From an uncultured Eubacterium sp. (GTDB taxonomy: Bacteria; Bacillota; Clostridia; Oscillospirales; Acutalibacteraceae), in assembly GCA_934512155.1 (NCBI GenBank), contig CAKSWS010000004.1, forward strand, positions 1 through 64,000: 64,000 nucleotides of DNA. Reading direction: 5' to 3'. Shown piece by piece: positions 8,419 to 17,782 of the stretch (its first letter is position 1; each line of letters starts with the position of its first letter). The position numbers were made by a program, and so were the translations under genes. The notes below the pieces were generated by a model. It made no database searches. It had not been told where the DNA came from and saw only the letters and a program-made list of their open reading frames with translations.

Positions 8419-9552
8419 TCAGTTTGATCTTTTAACTGCTTTGTAAATGTTGTAAATAAATTTGTTGTTTTTTGCTTTTCTTTTTAAAATTCTTAATGGG
8501 TTTGTTTTTTTATAAGCTGCCGCTAAGCCTTTTCTTAAGTAAATTTTTTGAAATTTTTTATAACTTCTCGGTTTTTGGAAAGGGTGCTTTAATTGACTGT
8601 TTCCGTTAATTGCTTCTTCAATGCTTCTTTCTTCAAAAATCAAATCTTCTTTACAGTTGTTAAATAGTTTTATTCCTTTGTTTGTAATCGGAAGTACAAC
8701 GGAAATGCCGTTTTCGTTATCGTTTAATAAACATGAATCGTTACCAAGTCCCCAAAAATCCCCAATAGTTATGTCTGAAACTCTTTCTGGCTTTGCAAAG
8801 CGGCATTTATAGCAACTTTCTCTGTAAAACATTCCAAAAATAAATGAACTGTAAAAATCCGAATCCGTCATTTGTGTTTCATTTACGTTTTTTTCGTTTT
8901 TAAATGTTTTTAAAATGAAATCGTTTTTACTTCTAAATGAAACGTTTGTAAATCCGGTGCCTATTTCATCTTTTAGGTATTTTTGTGATGGTACGCCATG
9001 GCATATAACGTCTGCCGTAAATAAATTGTTGTAATCTTTTTGTAAAAAGTTTTTAAGACCTGCAATTTGGCAGGGAGTTCCTGTGAAAAGCACGGTTTTT
9101 CCGTTGTTTAAGTCGTTTTTAACATCCTTAAATATGCTCAAAATATAGCTTTGTACGTATTTTGAACCTTGAAGTTTTTTTAAGTCGGCAAAATTATCAA
9201 CTCTAATGTGTTTTACGGTGTCGTTACAGTATGCGGCACCGTAAACAACGCCGGATTGATTTATAACGTGTTTTGAAAAAACTGCCGCAATTCCTCCGCT
9301 TGTGCTTGATTCATGAATATGCTTGTCTTTTGCATATGCGGCAAAACATTTTTGCGGATATTTTACTTTCGGCATATTTGAAATAGGGCAAACTTTTTTG
9401 CACAAGTTGCAATTAATGCATTTTGTACTGTTAATTTTCGGAAAAACGTATCCAAATTCATCTTCGTTTAATGAAATTGCGTTTTTGGGGCAAATGTTTT
9501 CACAGGCACCGCATCCGCAACAATTTTCTTTTTCGTTAAACAAAGAATTCAT
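8419..9552 (-). CDS. FrhB-like iron-sulfur oxidoreductase (F420 hydrogenase beta-subunit family)
   Basis: 377 residues. Two [4Fe-4S] motifs lie at residues 11-21 (CCGCGACENIC) and about 44-54 (CINCNLCKKVC). The FrhB domains follow, with SSTSGGIAAVFSKHV, FTGTPCQIAGLKNFL and CYKCRFAKPERVSDITIGDFWGLG, where the later cysteines may bind another cluster. FrhB proteins carry flavin and exchange electrons with ferredoxin or F420. The copies in EPS loci lack a known substrate, and reduction of a sugar or keto intermediate is only a guess. AAGGAA precedes the start. The upstream neighbour is again a pyruvyl-transferase-family gene, so the pair occurs twice in this operon. Confidence 0.82.
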   Translation of the reverse strand: MNSLFNEKENCCGCGACENICPKNAISLNEDEFGYVFPKINSTKCINCNLCKKVCPISNMPKVKYPQKCFAAYAKDKHIHESSTSGGIAAVFSKHVINQSGVVYGAAYCNDTVKHIRVDNFADLKKLQGSKYVQSYILSIFKDVKNDLNNGKTVLFTGTPCQIAGLKNFLQKDYNNLFTADVICHGVPSQKYLKDEIGTGFTNVSFRSKNDFILKTFKNEKNVNETQMTDSDFYSSFIFGMFYRESCYKCRFAKPERVSDITIGDFWGLGNDSCLLNDNENGISVVLPITNKGIKLFNNCKEDLIFEERSIEEAINGNSQLKHPFQKPRSYKKFQKIYLRKGLAAAYKKTNPLRILKRKAKNNKFIYNIYKAVKRSN

Positions 9553-9570
9553 AAGTTTGTTTTTCCTTTC

Positions 9571-10695
9571 TTAAATGTTTATGATTTTGTTTATAAAATC
9601 AAATGATTTCTTTCTTTCTGCCTGTAATAATTTGTTTGCTGTTTCAAAATTTGTTTTTTCATTTATAAAATGAAAATCGTTGTAATTTTTTAATATCCTG
9701 TTTTTCAAATCAGTAAGCTCAAGAATGTTTTGATTTCGTGTTCTTGTTTTGCTTGGTAATATTTCAATAAATTCGGTATTAAAATTAATGGCAAATGCCG
9801 TTCCGTGAAAGGAATCTGTTATCATATAGTTTGCATTTTTTACGTAAGACAAAAATGTTGCCACAGTAGGTAAGTATACAGGTGTGCCGCCTTTTACCGT
9901 TCTGTGTAAAAGGGGAGTAAGCCGTATTAATTTCATACCGGCTTTCTTTGCAAATTTTTTGGCGTATCTGTCCATTTCATCATTGCTGTGCAGTTGATAT
10001 AAAAGAACATAATTGCCGGTTTTGTTGCTTTTAATTAATTTACTCCATTCATCTCCTGTTAATAACAAGGTTGGGTCAAGCACTTGAACAGCGTTGATAT
10101 TTTCTTTTTGTAAAATTTCAACTGCACTTTTTTCACGAACGGAAATTAAATCATATTTGTTAAGAAAGTTTTTTATTGCTTCAGAAATTTGTGGGTTGAA
10201 TTCTGTTTTTCCAAAGCTGGCGGCATAAGCAACTCTTTTTGCCCCTTCCGGTGCAAAAGATAAAAAATAGTTTTCGTCAAATGGTTCGGCACCTATTTCA
10301 CCCCAAACCTGGTCGCTTCCCGTGCAATAAATATCTGCTTTTGGGCAGTTTTGTTTTAATTCTGTTGAATTGCCGAATAAAGCGTTGCTTTGGTTTAAAT
10401 ATTTGTTTCTTTCTTTTTCAAAACGGTGTTGTGAAAAAACATATTCCGGTGCCTGAATAGTTTTGTATACAAATCTCGTTAGTTGATTTTTATTCCATTT
10501 AGGCGATTTTTTTAAAAGCGTGTTTGCAATGTTTGTGCCACGCTCATCGTAGCGAATGTAATTTATAATTTCACATTTTGCGTTTGCTTTTTCAAAAACA
10601 GACTGAAGTGCATATGCTTGCAATAAAGAACCGTAATTTGTAATTGAGTGCCGTGTAATAACCGCAATTTTTATTAAGTTGTTATTTGGCTGCAT
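9571..10695 (-). CDS. Polysaccharide pyruvyl transferase family protein
   Basis: 374 residues from an ATG at 10695 with GAAGGTG upstream; an in-frame extension to 10770 overlaps the previous gene and has no comparable site. Motifs include ITRHSITNYGSLLQAYALQ near the N-terminus, DIYCTGSDQVWGEIGAEPFDEN, and ANYMITDSFHGTAFAINFN, where S-F-H-G is the conserved element of this PF04230 subgroup. These proteins are proposed pyruvyl or glycosyl transferases. It is followed 18 nt later by its FrhB-like partner. It differs clearly from the copy at 2914-4128, so the two pairs are not a recent duplication. Confidence 0.82.
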   Translation of the reverse strand: MQPNNNLIKIAVITRHSITNYGSLLQAYALQSVFEKANAKCEIINYIRYDERGTNIANTLLKKSPKWNKNQLTRFVYKTIQAPEYVFSQHRFEKERNKYLNQSNALFGNSTELKQNCPKADIYCTGSDQVWGEIGAEPFDENYFLSFAPEGAKRVAYAASFGKTEFNPQISEAIKNFLNKYDLISVREKSAVEILQKENINAVQVLDPTLLLTGDEWSKLIKSNKTGNYVLLYQLHSNDEMDRYAKKFAKKAGMKLIRLTPLLHRTVKGGTPVYLPTVATFLSYVKNANYMITDSFHGTAFAINFNTEFIEILPSKTRTRNQNILELTDLKNRILKNYNDFHFINEKTNFETANKLLQAERKKSFDFINKIINI

Positions 10696-10705
10696 TTTAG
10701 CACCT

Positions 10706-11741
10706 TCAATCGGTCGTAATTTTTTGTTTGCTTTTCTTAACATATTTTGTTGGGTAAAAGAAAAAGTCAATAAATTTAATTTTTTCGCCCGTCATTGCAA
10801 CAATAATAGGTCCTGCAAAGCTTATTAAAATGCCAAGTGCAATGTGTATTGCGGCATTTGTTATGCCGACTTTTATTAATATTGCCCGTAATGTTGCCGC
10901 AAAAATTGTGTGCAACAGAAAAACAGGCATTGTGTATTTTGATAAAAATTCAAGTACCTTTGGTTGTTTGTTTTGCTCAAAAATGTAACAGAAAAGCAGC
11001 ATAAACCCAAGGCAGGCAAATATGCTCATAATAAAATCATAACACGGAAAATTAATATTGTATTTAAAATAAACAGCGTTTAATATTCCAAATAACGCAA
11101 TACAAAGCACCCCGCCATAAAGTTTGAATTTTTTAAGCAAGCTGTTTATATTAAAGTATTGTAAAGCCATACCCGTTGCAAACCAAATTAAATTTGAAAA
11201 TATGCAAGATACGGCGTAAATATTAATAGGAATAAGCCCGGAAATAATTTTAAAAATTAAACCTATTGCAATAAGTATTCCTGCACCGTTTTTGTTTTTG
11301 ATTGTTGGAGTTATAACAAAAAGCAAGAAAAGGCAGTATAAATACCAATAAGGCGACAGGGGATTTAAAAATAAAGAATTTATTATTCCGCCTGTTTGCT
11401 CATTTATATTAGATGAAAATATGTTTTTAATTACCCATGTTAATATTGAAAATGTAAAATATGGTACGCCTAATGCAATGGCTTTTTTAATTATGTTATT
11501 TGCATGGCTTTTAAAATTGATTTCTTTTGTTGTTTTTTGATAAAGATAACCGGAACAAATAAAAAAACAGTTGAACGTGAAACAAATAAATTGTTTTGTT
11601 AAACCACAAATATGATGCGCTTTCAGGCATAATGCCTGCTTTTACCATGCTTTGAAAGAAATGACCCAGCACAACAAAAATGCAAGCAAACAGTTTTATA
11701 TTATCTATTTGAATTTCTCTTTTTAAAGGATGGCTGTTCAT
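10706..11741 (-). pseudogene. Acyltransferase family 3 protein, frameshifted
   Basis: The first frame (11741 down to 11511) begins MNSHPLKREIQIDNIKLFACIFVVLGHFFQ, typical of membrane acyltransferases (PF01757) that O-acetylate EPS. Downstream of a run of seven A on the plus strand (11561-11567) the protein continues in another frame as FICSGYLYQKTTKEINF and stays open through SPYWYLYCLFLLFVITPT to 10706. With six A the gene would encode about 344 residues with around ten membrane segments. GGAGAG precedes the start. The defect may be a sequencing error, phase variation in the homopolymer or true decay. The intact frame on both sides favours a recent event or an error. Confidence 0.85.
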
Positions 11742-11756
11742 AAAATTATCTCTCCG

Positions 11757-12926
11757 TTAAACCTTTTGGCTTTCCAAATCCTCGTTAACAATTTCTTCGC
11801 CGGTTTTTGTTTTTAATTGCTCTTTAGACCGCTGTGAAAGTCCATCGTTTACAACGGCATTTAAATCGCAGGTTGAAAGTGCATCAAGCTCTTCTTTTGT
11901 AACTTTACCGTCTCTGTAATCACGCACTATAGGCAGTTCGTACATACTGTACTTTTTATCTTTGAAAAATCTTAAAAACTTGTGTTTAATAACCCACATT
12001 GCAGGTGTGGCAATGTATTTGTGCATAGCAGGTGAAACAGAGCCAATCATCCAACAATTTCTGTCGCAGTTTCTAACGGCGTTGCGCACGTTTTCAGCTT
12101 GTTCGCTGTTCCACAGTTCGTCCCAACTTTGGTTGTTAATATTGCCCATAACAAGTTTTTCTTTTGTTCCGTTGCAGGGCATAACATCGCCGTAAGGGTC
12201 AACAAAAAAGGTATCAAATGCCATATCGCAGGGTAACAGTCTTTTTTGACCGTAAATATAGTTAATAAGACCGTGGTTGAAATAAGCTCTAAACCATTTT
12301 TTAGGGCTGTTGCTTTTAAGAAGTTCATTTATTAAGTCTTCAAAATTTTGTGCAACATAAGGACGGTCTTTAATAATGTTTTTTGCCTCTACAAAATAAA
12401 AAGAGTTATGAAGTGATGCTGTGGCAAATTCCATATTCATTTCGTTTGAAAGTTTGTAAAGAGGGACCAAATCTTTTGCGTTGGCATCTTGCACCGTCAT
12501 TCCAAAGCCAACGTCTTTCATTCCCATTTCCACAAGCTTTTTAAGGGTTGTGTAGCCCTTGTTGAATCCGTCTTCCAAGCCACGAATACTGTTGTTTGTT
12601 TCTTCCAATCCTTCAATGGAAATTCTGATTCCTATATTTGGAAATTCCTTGCAAAGCTCTACAATTCTGTCTGTAAAAAAGCCGTTTGTGGAAATAACTA
12701 TTCTGTCGCTTTTTTTATATAATTCGGTAACTATTTCTTTTAAATCCTGCCTTATAAACGGTTCACCGCCTGTAATGTTTGTAAAGTACATAGGCGGCAG
12801 TTTTTTTATTGCCTCAACAGTTAATTCTTCATCGGGTTTAGACGGCTTTTTATATCTGTTGCACATATTGCAACGGGCATTGCACCTGTATGTAACTATT
12901 ACTGTTCCGTTTAATTTTTTTGCCAT
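11757..12926 (-). CDS. Radical SAM/SPASM-type protein
   Basis: 389 residues. The radical SAM cluster motif CNARCNMC lies at residues 15-22, followed by NITGGEPFIR (GGE motif binding SAM) and IVISTNGF. The SPASM-like C-terminal region holds further cysteines: LLPCDMAF, VDPYGDVMPCNG and NCDRNCWM. Such enzymes use SAM and [4Fe-4S] clusters for radical chemistry on peptides, sugars or other substrates, and some EPS clusters carry them without known function. It sits between a GT4 gene and the frameshifted acyltransferase. Together with the two FrhB-like proteins it makes the operon unusually rich in redox enzymes. Substrate unknown. Confidence 0.82.
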   Translation of the reverse strand: MAKKLNGTVIVTYRCNARCNMCNRYKKPSKPDEELTVEAIKKLPPMYFTNITGGEPFIRQDLKEIVTELYKKSDRIVISTNGFFTDRIVELCKEFPNIGIRISIEGLEETNNSIRGLEDGFNKGYTTLKKLVEMGMKDVGFGMTVQDANAKDLVPLYKLSNEMNMEFATASLHNSFYFVEAKNIIKDRPYVAQNFEDLINELLKSNSPKKWFRAYFNHGLINYIYGQKRLLPCDMAFDTFFVDPYGDVMPCNGTKEKLVMGNINNQSWDELWNSEQAENVRNAVRNCDRNCWMIGSVSPAMHKYIATPAMWVIKHKFLRFFKDKKYSMYELPIVRDYRDGKVTKEELDALSTCDLNAVVNDGLSQRSKEQLKTKTGEEIVNEDLESQKV

Positions 12927-12945
12927 TGCATATCATTCTTTCGGT

Positions 12946-14145
12946 TTATTTTGTGTAAATTTCAATTAGTTTTTCTGCGTATTCACGCACATTGTTAAAT
13001 TTGGTGTTAAAACAGTTTTCACTCATTTCACGGGCAAGATTTTTGTTGTTTAAAATCATTTTTACTTTAAGTGCCAAATCTTTTTTATTGCCGGGCTCAA
13101 ATAAAAATCCGTTTTCACCGTTTTTAATAAGTTCCGGTATTCCGCCTATGTTTGCACCAACAACAGGTGTGCCTGAATTTATGCTTTCCATAACGGAAAA
13201 TGGGCAATTTTCATACCAAATACTTGGGTAAATTGTGCACACGGCATTTTTTATAAGCTCGTTTAATTCTTCGCCTGTTTTAAATCCTACGTTTTTAACG
13301 TTTGGCAATGAATTTATAAAATCTTCTAAATTGCCGGCTCCGGCACACACTAAATTAATGTCGCTAAGTCCGTCAAACAATTTTACGCCTTTTTCTTCAT
13401 CAAATCTGCCGAAATAAAGTACATAATCATCTTTTTGGTTTGTTTTTGCGTTTTTGTCTGTAGTCGGTTCATTATCTATAAAGTTATGCAAAACAACTGT
13501 TTTTCCCCTAAAAACAGGGTTTGTTTCCAATTTGGTTTTCATAAATTCCGTTGGGCAAATAACGGTGTCTATATTTTCGTAAACACTGCGCTTATCCCAA
13601 TATTTTGCTTCTATTGTGCCCATAAGGCTTTTTGCCGTTGAGCCGTGAATGCATTTGTTCTTTAAGCATTCACCAAAATTACCATGGGTGCATTTTTCGC
13701 AAATTTCATTGTTTGTATAAAGCATGTGGTTTGGGCAAATCAGTTGATAATCGTGGGCGGTGTAAACCGTTTTAATTTTTTTGCCGCATTCTTTTTCAAA
13801 TTCTTTAATGCCTAAAATAATGCTTGGCGTAAGCTGGTAGTTAAAATTGTTTAGGTGAACAACATCCGGCTCAAAATCTTTTAAAACCGTTTTTATTTTA
13901 GTCTTTGCCTCTTTTGAGTAAACGGTTTTTAGTGAGTATGAAATCTTTTTTAAAGGCGACGCCGTGTGAAAGTCCATATCGCTTGTATATTGACCGGCGT
14001 TGTTAAAAACGCAGTTGCCTTGGTGCTCCATTCCGAAATATTGCACCTCGCAACCCATATTTTTCAGTTGCTCGCCTAATTTTAATATGTAAGTTTCAGA
14101 ACCGCCTTTTTTAAATAGGAATTTATTAACTGTTAAAATTTTCAT
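12946..14145 (-). CDS. Family 4 glycosyltransferase
   Basis: 399 residues, GT-B fold. It starts MKILTVNKFLFKKGGSETYIL, where KGGSE is a common N-terminal loop. A mid-section has several cysteines (LICPNHMLYTNNEICEKCTHGNFGECLKNKC, split in the family around residues 140-170), a feature of a known GT4 subgroup that may bind zinc. The C-terminal motif is SIWYENCPFSVMESINSGTPVV with GGIPELIKNGENGFLF. It adds a sugar from a nucleotide donor. The start overlaps the end of the acyltransferase gene at 14126 by 20 nt, so the genes are coupled. Confidence 0.88.
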   Translation of the reverse strand: MKILTVNKFLFKKGGSETYILKLGEQLKNMGCEVQYFGMEHQGNCVFNNAGQYTSDMDFHTASPLKKISYSLKTVYSKEAKTKIKTVLKDFEPDVVHLNNFNYQLTPSIILGIKEFEKECGKKIKTVYTAHDYQLICPNHMLYTNNEICEKCTHGNFGECLKNKCIHGSTAKSLMGTIEAKYWDKRSVYENIDTVICPTEFMKTKLETNPVFRGKTVVLHNFIDNEPTTDKNAKTNQKDDYVLYFGRFDEEKGVKLFDGLSDINLVCAGAGNLEDFINSLPNVKNVGFKTGEELNELIKNAVCTIYPSIWYENCPFSVMESINSGTPVVGANIGGIPELIKNGENGFLFEPGNKKDLALKVKMILNNKNLAREMSENCFNTKFNNVREYAEKLIEIYTK

Positions 14146-15124
14146 TTTTACACCTTTTGATTATTTTTTCGGATAAAAATTTAAACCCATATTTAACCGC
14201 AACCGAAAAAGCTACAGAACCGATTAATACCATAACGGAAGTAAGTATGTATTGGATAATATCGTTGTTTAAAACAGTATTTAATTTGAATTTTTCAATA
14301 ATTCTGAATATAAACATGTGGGAAAGGTAAATTTCAAAGCTTATTCCGCTTATAAATTTTGCTGCCGGGTTATTAAGTAATTTGCCATTGTATGTTATTG
14401 CAAAAATTAATATACATACAAATGAAAGCAAAATTGTTAAATGCGTTGTTTCAAATAAATAGTAAACGGCAATACTTGCACATACTAAAATAAAAGCAAT
14501 CCAAGGATTAATTTTTTCAATTTTATCTTTATATAAATAAATTAAACCGCCTGCAACAAAAAAGCAGAAGCTAAATAAAAAATTTCTGCCTGTTAAATTA
14601 AAATAGTTTGCACAAATAATGTTTGCAACTATACTTGCGGCAAAAACCGCCCAGGCACGTGCTTTTGTTTCTGTAAGGAAGCAGAAAAAAGGAAAAGCTA
14701 AATAAAAAATAAAAATAAGCCCTATAAACCAGCCAACGCCTATAACGGAAATTTCATTTGGTATAAATCCAAACATAAGCGTTAAATCCGCAAAACCTTC
14801 ACACAGTGCCGAAATTGAGTGAGATAGAATTACATCCATTAAAACAAGCAAACCAAAAAACGGCCAAATTTTTATTATTCTTTTTTTGTAAAAATCGGAA
14901 ACGGAAATGTTGCCGATTAACATTTTTTCGTGGTAACCGCAACATAATCCGAAGGCAGAAATCATCATGAAAAGAAAAATAAAATTACCAAGGGACGCTA
15001 TTATTTTATTGTACGCAAAGCCGGAAATATTGTAATTGTTGTTTGCTTTAACATGCATTAAAACTATTCCGATTGCTGCCAATGCTTTTAATCCGTCTAT
15101 TGAATCGTAGCGATTTCGTTTCAT
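14126..15124 (-). CDS. Acyltransferase family 3 membrane protein
   Basis: 332 residues with about ten transmembrane segments and the PF01757 opening RYDSIDGLKALAAIGIVLMHV, in which the His near residue 24 is the conserved catalytic candidate. The family transfers acetyl or other acyl groups to sugars, usually on the periplasmic or outer face of the membrane. AAAGGCTG precedes the ATG. It lies between two GT4 genes. A second acyltransferase at 10706-11741 is frameshifted, so this may be the only working one in the operon as sequenced. Confidence 0.85.
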   Translation of the reverse strand: MKRNRYDSIDGLKALAAIGIVLMHVKANNNYNISGFAYNKIIASLGNFIFLFMMISAFGLCCGYHEKMLIGNISVSDFYKKRIIKIWPFFGLLVLMDVILSHSISALCEGFADLTLMFGFIPNEISVIGVGWFIGLIFIFYLAFPFFCFLTETKARAWAVFAASIVANIICANYFNLTGRNFLFSFCFFVAGGLIYLYKDKIEKINPWIAFILVCASIAVYYLFETTHLTILLSFVCILIFAITYNGKLLNNPAAKFISGISFEIYLSHMFIFRIIEKFKLNTVLNNDIIQYILTSVMVLIGSVAFSVAVKYGFKFLSEKIIKRCKNENFNS

Positions 15125-15129
15125 TTTAA

Positions 15130-16251
15130 TCAGCCTTTTTTATATAAATTCAGTGTTTTGTTTGTAATGTCGTTCCAATTATATTTGCTTAAAACATAAT
15201 CGGCGGCATTTTTTTTGTAATTTAAAACTTCATTTTCGTTATTTAGCAAATTGCTAAGCTGTTTTTTTAAGTCTTCTGTGTTGCCTTTTTTAAAATATTT
15301 TGCGTTTTCGCCGCATACCTCTGTGCATTCTGCTATATCTGATGTTAAACAGCAGTTGCCGTAGCTCATGGCTTCAAGCAGGCTGAGCGGCATACCCTCA
15401 AGGTCGCTTGGCAGGCAGTAAACATATGCGTTTGAATACAGTTCTTCCAAAATTTCACCTTGCACAAAATCGGTGAAAATAATGTTTTTATTTATTTTTG
15501 CCAACTCTTTAACTTGTGCCATATATTCGCCTGTGTGGCTTGCACCGCCTGCAATAACAAGTTTTTTATTTGTTGAAATTTGATTGTAAGCATTTATAAG
15601 GTAATGAATTCCTTTTTCAGGCACAATTCTGCCCAAGTAAAGAATATATTCGTTTTTTTCAATGCCGTATTTTGCTTTAATTTCGTTGTCGTTCTTTATA
15701 ACCGGCTTTTCAATTCCGTTTGGAATATAAACGGTTTTTCTGCCGTAAGTATCAATAAAATATTGTTGCACGTTTTTTGAAAGCACAATAATTTCATCTG
15801 CATATTTTGCGGCGTTTTTTTCGCCCCATTTAAGAAAACGTGTGGCAAAACCGCCCCACTTCGAGCGTTGCCAGTCAAGTCCGTGTATTGTAACAATAAC
15901 TTTTTTGCCGAACATTTTGGGAATAAACGCCATTGATGCAGGCCCCTCGGCATGAATGTGAACAACATCATAATTGCCGAAAGCTGTTTTTAATGCCGCT
16001 AAAAAACTGTAAACTACAGCATTTAATTTACTGCTTTGAAATGTAAAAACGGTTTTAATTTTAACGCCCTTGTAGTTTTTTATTTTTTTTGTTTGTTCAA
16101 ATTCTTTTCCGGCAACGTGATGCCCTTTCCTGTTATACACGGTAACTTGATTGCCTTTTTTTGCCATTCGCACGGCAAGTTCTTCAACAACAATTTCTAC
16201 ACCGCCTTCACGAGAGGGGATTCGTTTATGCCCAAACATTGCAATTTTCAT
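15130..16251 (-). CDS. Family 4 glycosyltransferase, likely rhamnosyltransferase-like
   Basis: 373 residues from the ATG at 16251; an extension to 16266 would overlap the sugar transferase. The N-terminus MKIAMFGHKRIPSREGGVEIVVEELA matches the DUF1972-type N-domain of EPS GT4 enzymes, including rhamnosyltransferases that act second after the priming transferase. The C-terminal domain has YLGRIVPEKGIHYLI and LPSDLEGMPLSLLEAMSYGNCCL. It starts 4 nt after the priming transferase stop, and that order fits addition of the second sugar. The donor remains a guess. Confidence 0.85.
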   Translation of the reverse strand: MKIAMFGHKRIPSREGGVEIVVEELAVRMAKKGNQVTVYNRKGHHVAGKEFEQTKKIKNYKGVKIKTVFTFQSSKLNAVVYSFLAALKTAFGNYDVVHIHAEGPASMAFIPKMFGKKVIVTIHGLDWQRSKWGGFATRFLKWGEKNAAKYADEIIVLSKNVQQYFIDTYGRKTVYIPNGIEKPVIKNDNEIKAKYGIEKNEYILYLGRIVPEKGIHYLINAYNQISTNKKLVIAGGASHTGEYMAQVKELAKINKNIIFTDFVQGEILEELYSNAYVYCLPSDLEGMPLSLLEAMSYGNCCLTSDIAECTEVCGENAKYFKKGNTEDLKKQLSNLLNNENEVLNYKKNAADYVLSKYNWNDITNKTLNLYKKG

Positions 16252-16255
16252 TTTT

Positions 16256-17764
16256 TTATTCAGCACCGATTCCTTTTAAAACAACTTTTATTGTTTTAAA
16301 AAATATTTTAATGTCCAACCACAGACTCCAGTTATCTATGTATTCACAGTCAAGTTTAACTATTTCTTCAAAATCGTGAATGTTAGACCTGCCGCTGACT
16401 TGCCACATTCCTGTAATTCCCGGTTTCATGGAAAGTCTGCGTTTGTGGTGACTTTCGTATTTTTCAAATTCGTCAAGTGTAGGGGGGCGAGTACCGATAA
16501 GGCTCATATCGCCTTTTAAAACATTCCAAAATTGAGGCAATTCGTCAATACTTGTTTTTCTTATGAATTTGCCTACTTTTGTAATTCTCGGGTCCTCGTC
16601 CATTTTAAACATAAGGCCGTTCATTTTATTGTTTTTTTCAAGTTCTTTTTTTCGTTCTTCTGCATCTACATACATTGAACGCAATTTGTAAATGTTAAAT
16701 ATTCGCCCGTTTTTTCCAACACGCTGCTGCTTAAAAATTAACGGACCTTTTGATTCTATAAGTAACGGAATTGCCGTTAAAGCAATTATGGGGGCAGAAA
16801 GAATTGTGCCTATAAGTCCAAAAACAAAATCGAAAATTCTTTTTGCAATGGCACCTGTTGTGCTTATGCTTTTTGCCGTAAAGCTTGCCATGGGGTAGCC
16901 TGCATACATTGAACATTCCATTTTGCCAAATCCGGGGGAATTAACAATTTCTTCCGAAACAGGAATGTTAACATGCACTGTAACTCCCATGCTTTCAAGT
17001 TCTTTAATGTGGTCGTTTGTGTTTATTGCCAGCCCTACGGGAGTGTTTATAAAAATTTCGTCAAGTGATGAATTGCGAACCCATTTCATAAAGTTTGTGC
17101 CGTTTGCCATAACCGGCACACCTGCAATTTCACTCACGGTTTCCAAATCATAGGAAAGAGTTACTTTTGTGTTTCCGTTTTCATCAATGCTTTCCTCGGG
17201 GTGGTGGTATTTGTAAACTCCGTCTTCATAAACGGCGTCTATAAGGGCAATGCCGGTTATTTTTCTGCCCCAGTCCTCCGAAAGGCTTTGCAAAAATGTT
17301 TCGGCACGGTCGCTTGATGTAATAATCCCCACCAAACTTGCCATTTTGCTTTCGGAAAATTTCATTATTAAAATTCTTTTTAAAATGTACCTTCCGCCAG
17401 AGGAAAGGCATATGTAGAGAAATAAGGAAATAACAAAAAAGTAACGGGATTGCAAGAGCTCGTTTTTTGTAAGCACCATAAATACTGCCACAGTCATATA
17501 GGTTAAAAGGCAGTTTCGTAAAACAGAAATAAATTCAGCCGTTCTGCTTCTTTTTTCAAGGTTGATTGATGATGAAAATCCTAAAAAAACAACAGAAAAA
17601 GATATAAAACTTATAAAGCAGTATGCCAAAACGGAATCAACGTCTATTTCAGGCATTTTATTAATTGTTGCGCTTATAACAAATGCCGCTGTACTTGCTG
17701 CTAAAAGGGCAATAAAGTCAACAAAATATTCAAATATAAGCTGTATTTCTTTTCTTTTGCTCAT
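16256..17764 (-). CDS. Undecaprenyl-phosphate sugar phosphotransferase (priming enzyme)
   Basis: 502 residues. The N-terminal half has four to five transmembrane helices and a nucleotide-fold region, and a helix near residue 310 begins the bacterial sugar transferase domain (PF02397). Motifs are FKQQRVGKNGRIFNIYKLRSM, TSIDELPQFWNVLKGDMSLIGTRPP and MKPGITGMWQVSGRS. The enzyme starts each repeat unit by moving a sugar phosphate from a UDP-sugar to undecaprenyl phosphate. The two-part layout is like WbaP/CpsE. GGTGAAAAG precedes the ATG. It follows the BY-kinase by 18 nt. The transferred sugar cannot be told from sequence alone. Confidence 0.92.
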   Translation of the reverse strand: MSKRKEIQLIFEYFVDFIALLAASTAAFVISATINKMPEIDVDSVLAYCFISFISFSVVFLGFSSSINLEKRSRTAEFISVLRNCLLTYMTVAVFMVLTKNELLQSRYFFVISLFLYICLSSGGRYILKRILIMKFSESKMASLVGIITSSDRAETFLQSLSEDWGRKITGIALIDAVYEDGVYKYHHPEESIDENGNTKVTLSYDLETVSEIAGVPVMANGTNFMKWVRNSSLDEIFINTPVGLAINTNDHIKELESMGVTVHVNIPVSEEIVNSPGFGKMECSMYAGYPMASFTAKSISTTGAIAKRIFDFVFGLIGTILSAPIIALTAIPLLIESKGPLIFKQQRVGKNGRIFNIYKLRSMYVDAEERKKELEKNNKMNGLMFKMDEDPRITKVGKFIRKTSIDELPQFWNVLKGDMSLIGTRPPTLDEFEKYESHHKRRLSMKPGITGMWQVSGRSNIHDFEEIVKLDCEYIDNWSLWLDIKIFFKTIKVVLKGIGAE

Positions 17765-17782
17765 TGCTTTTCACCGAGAATC

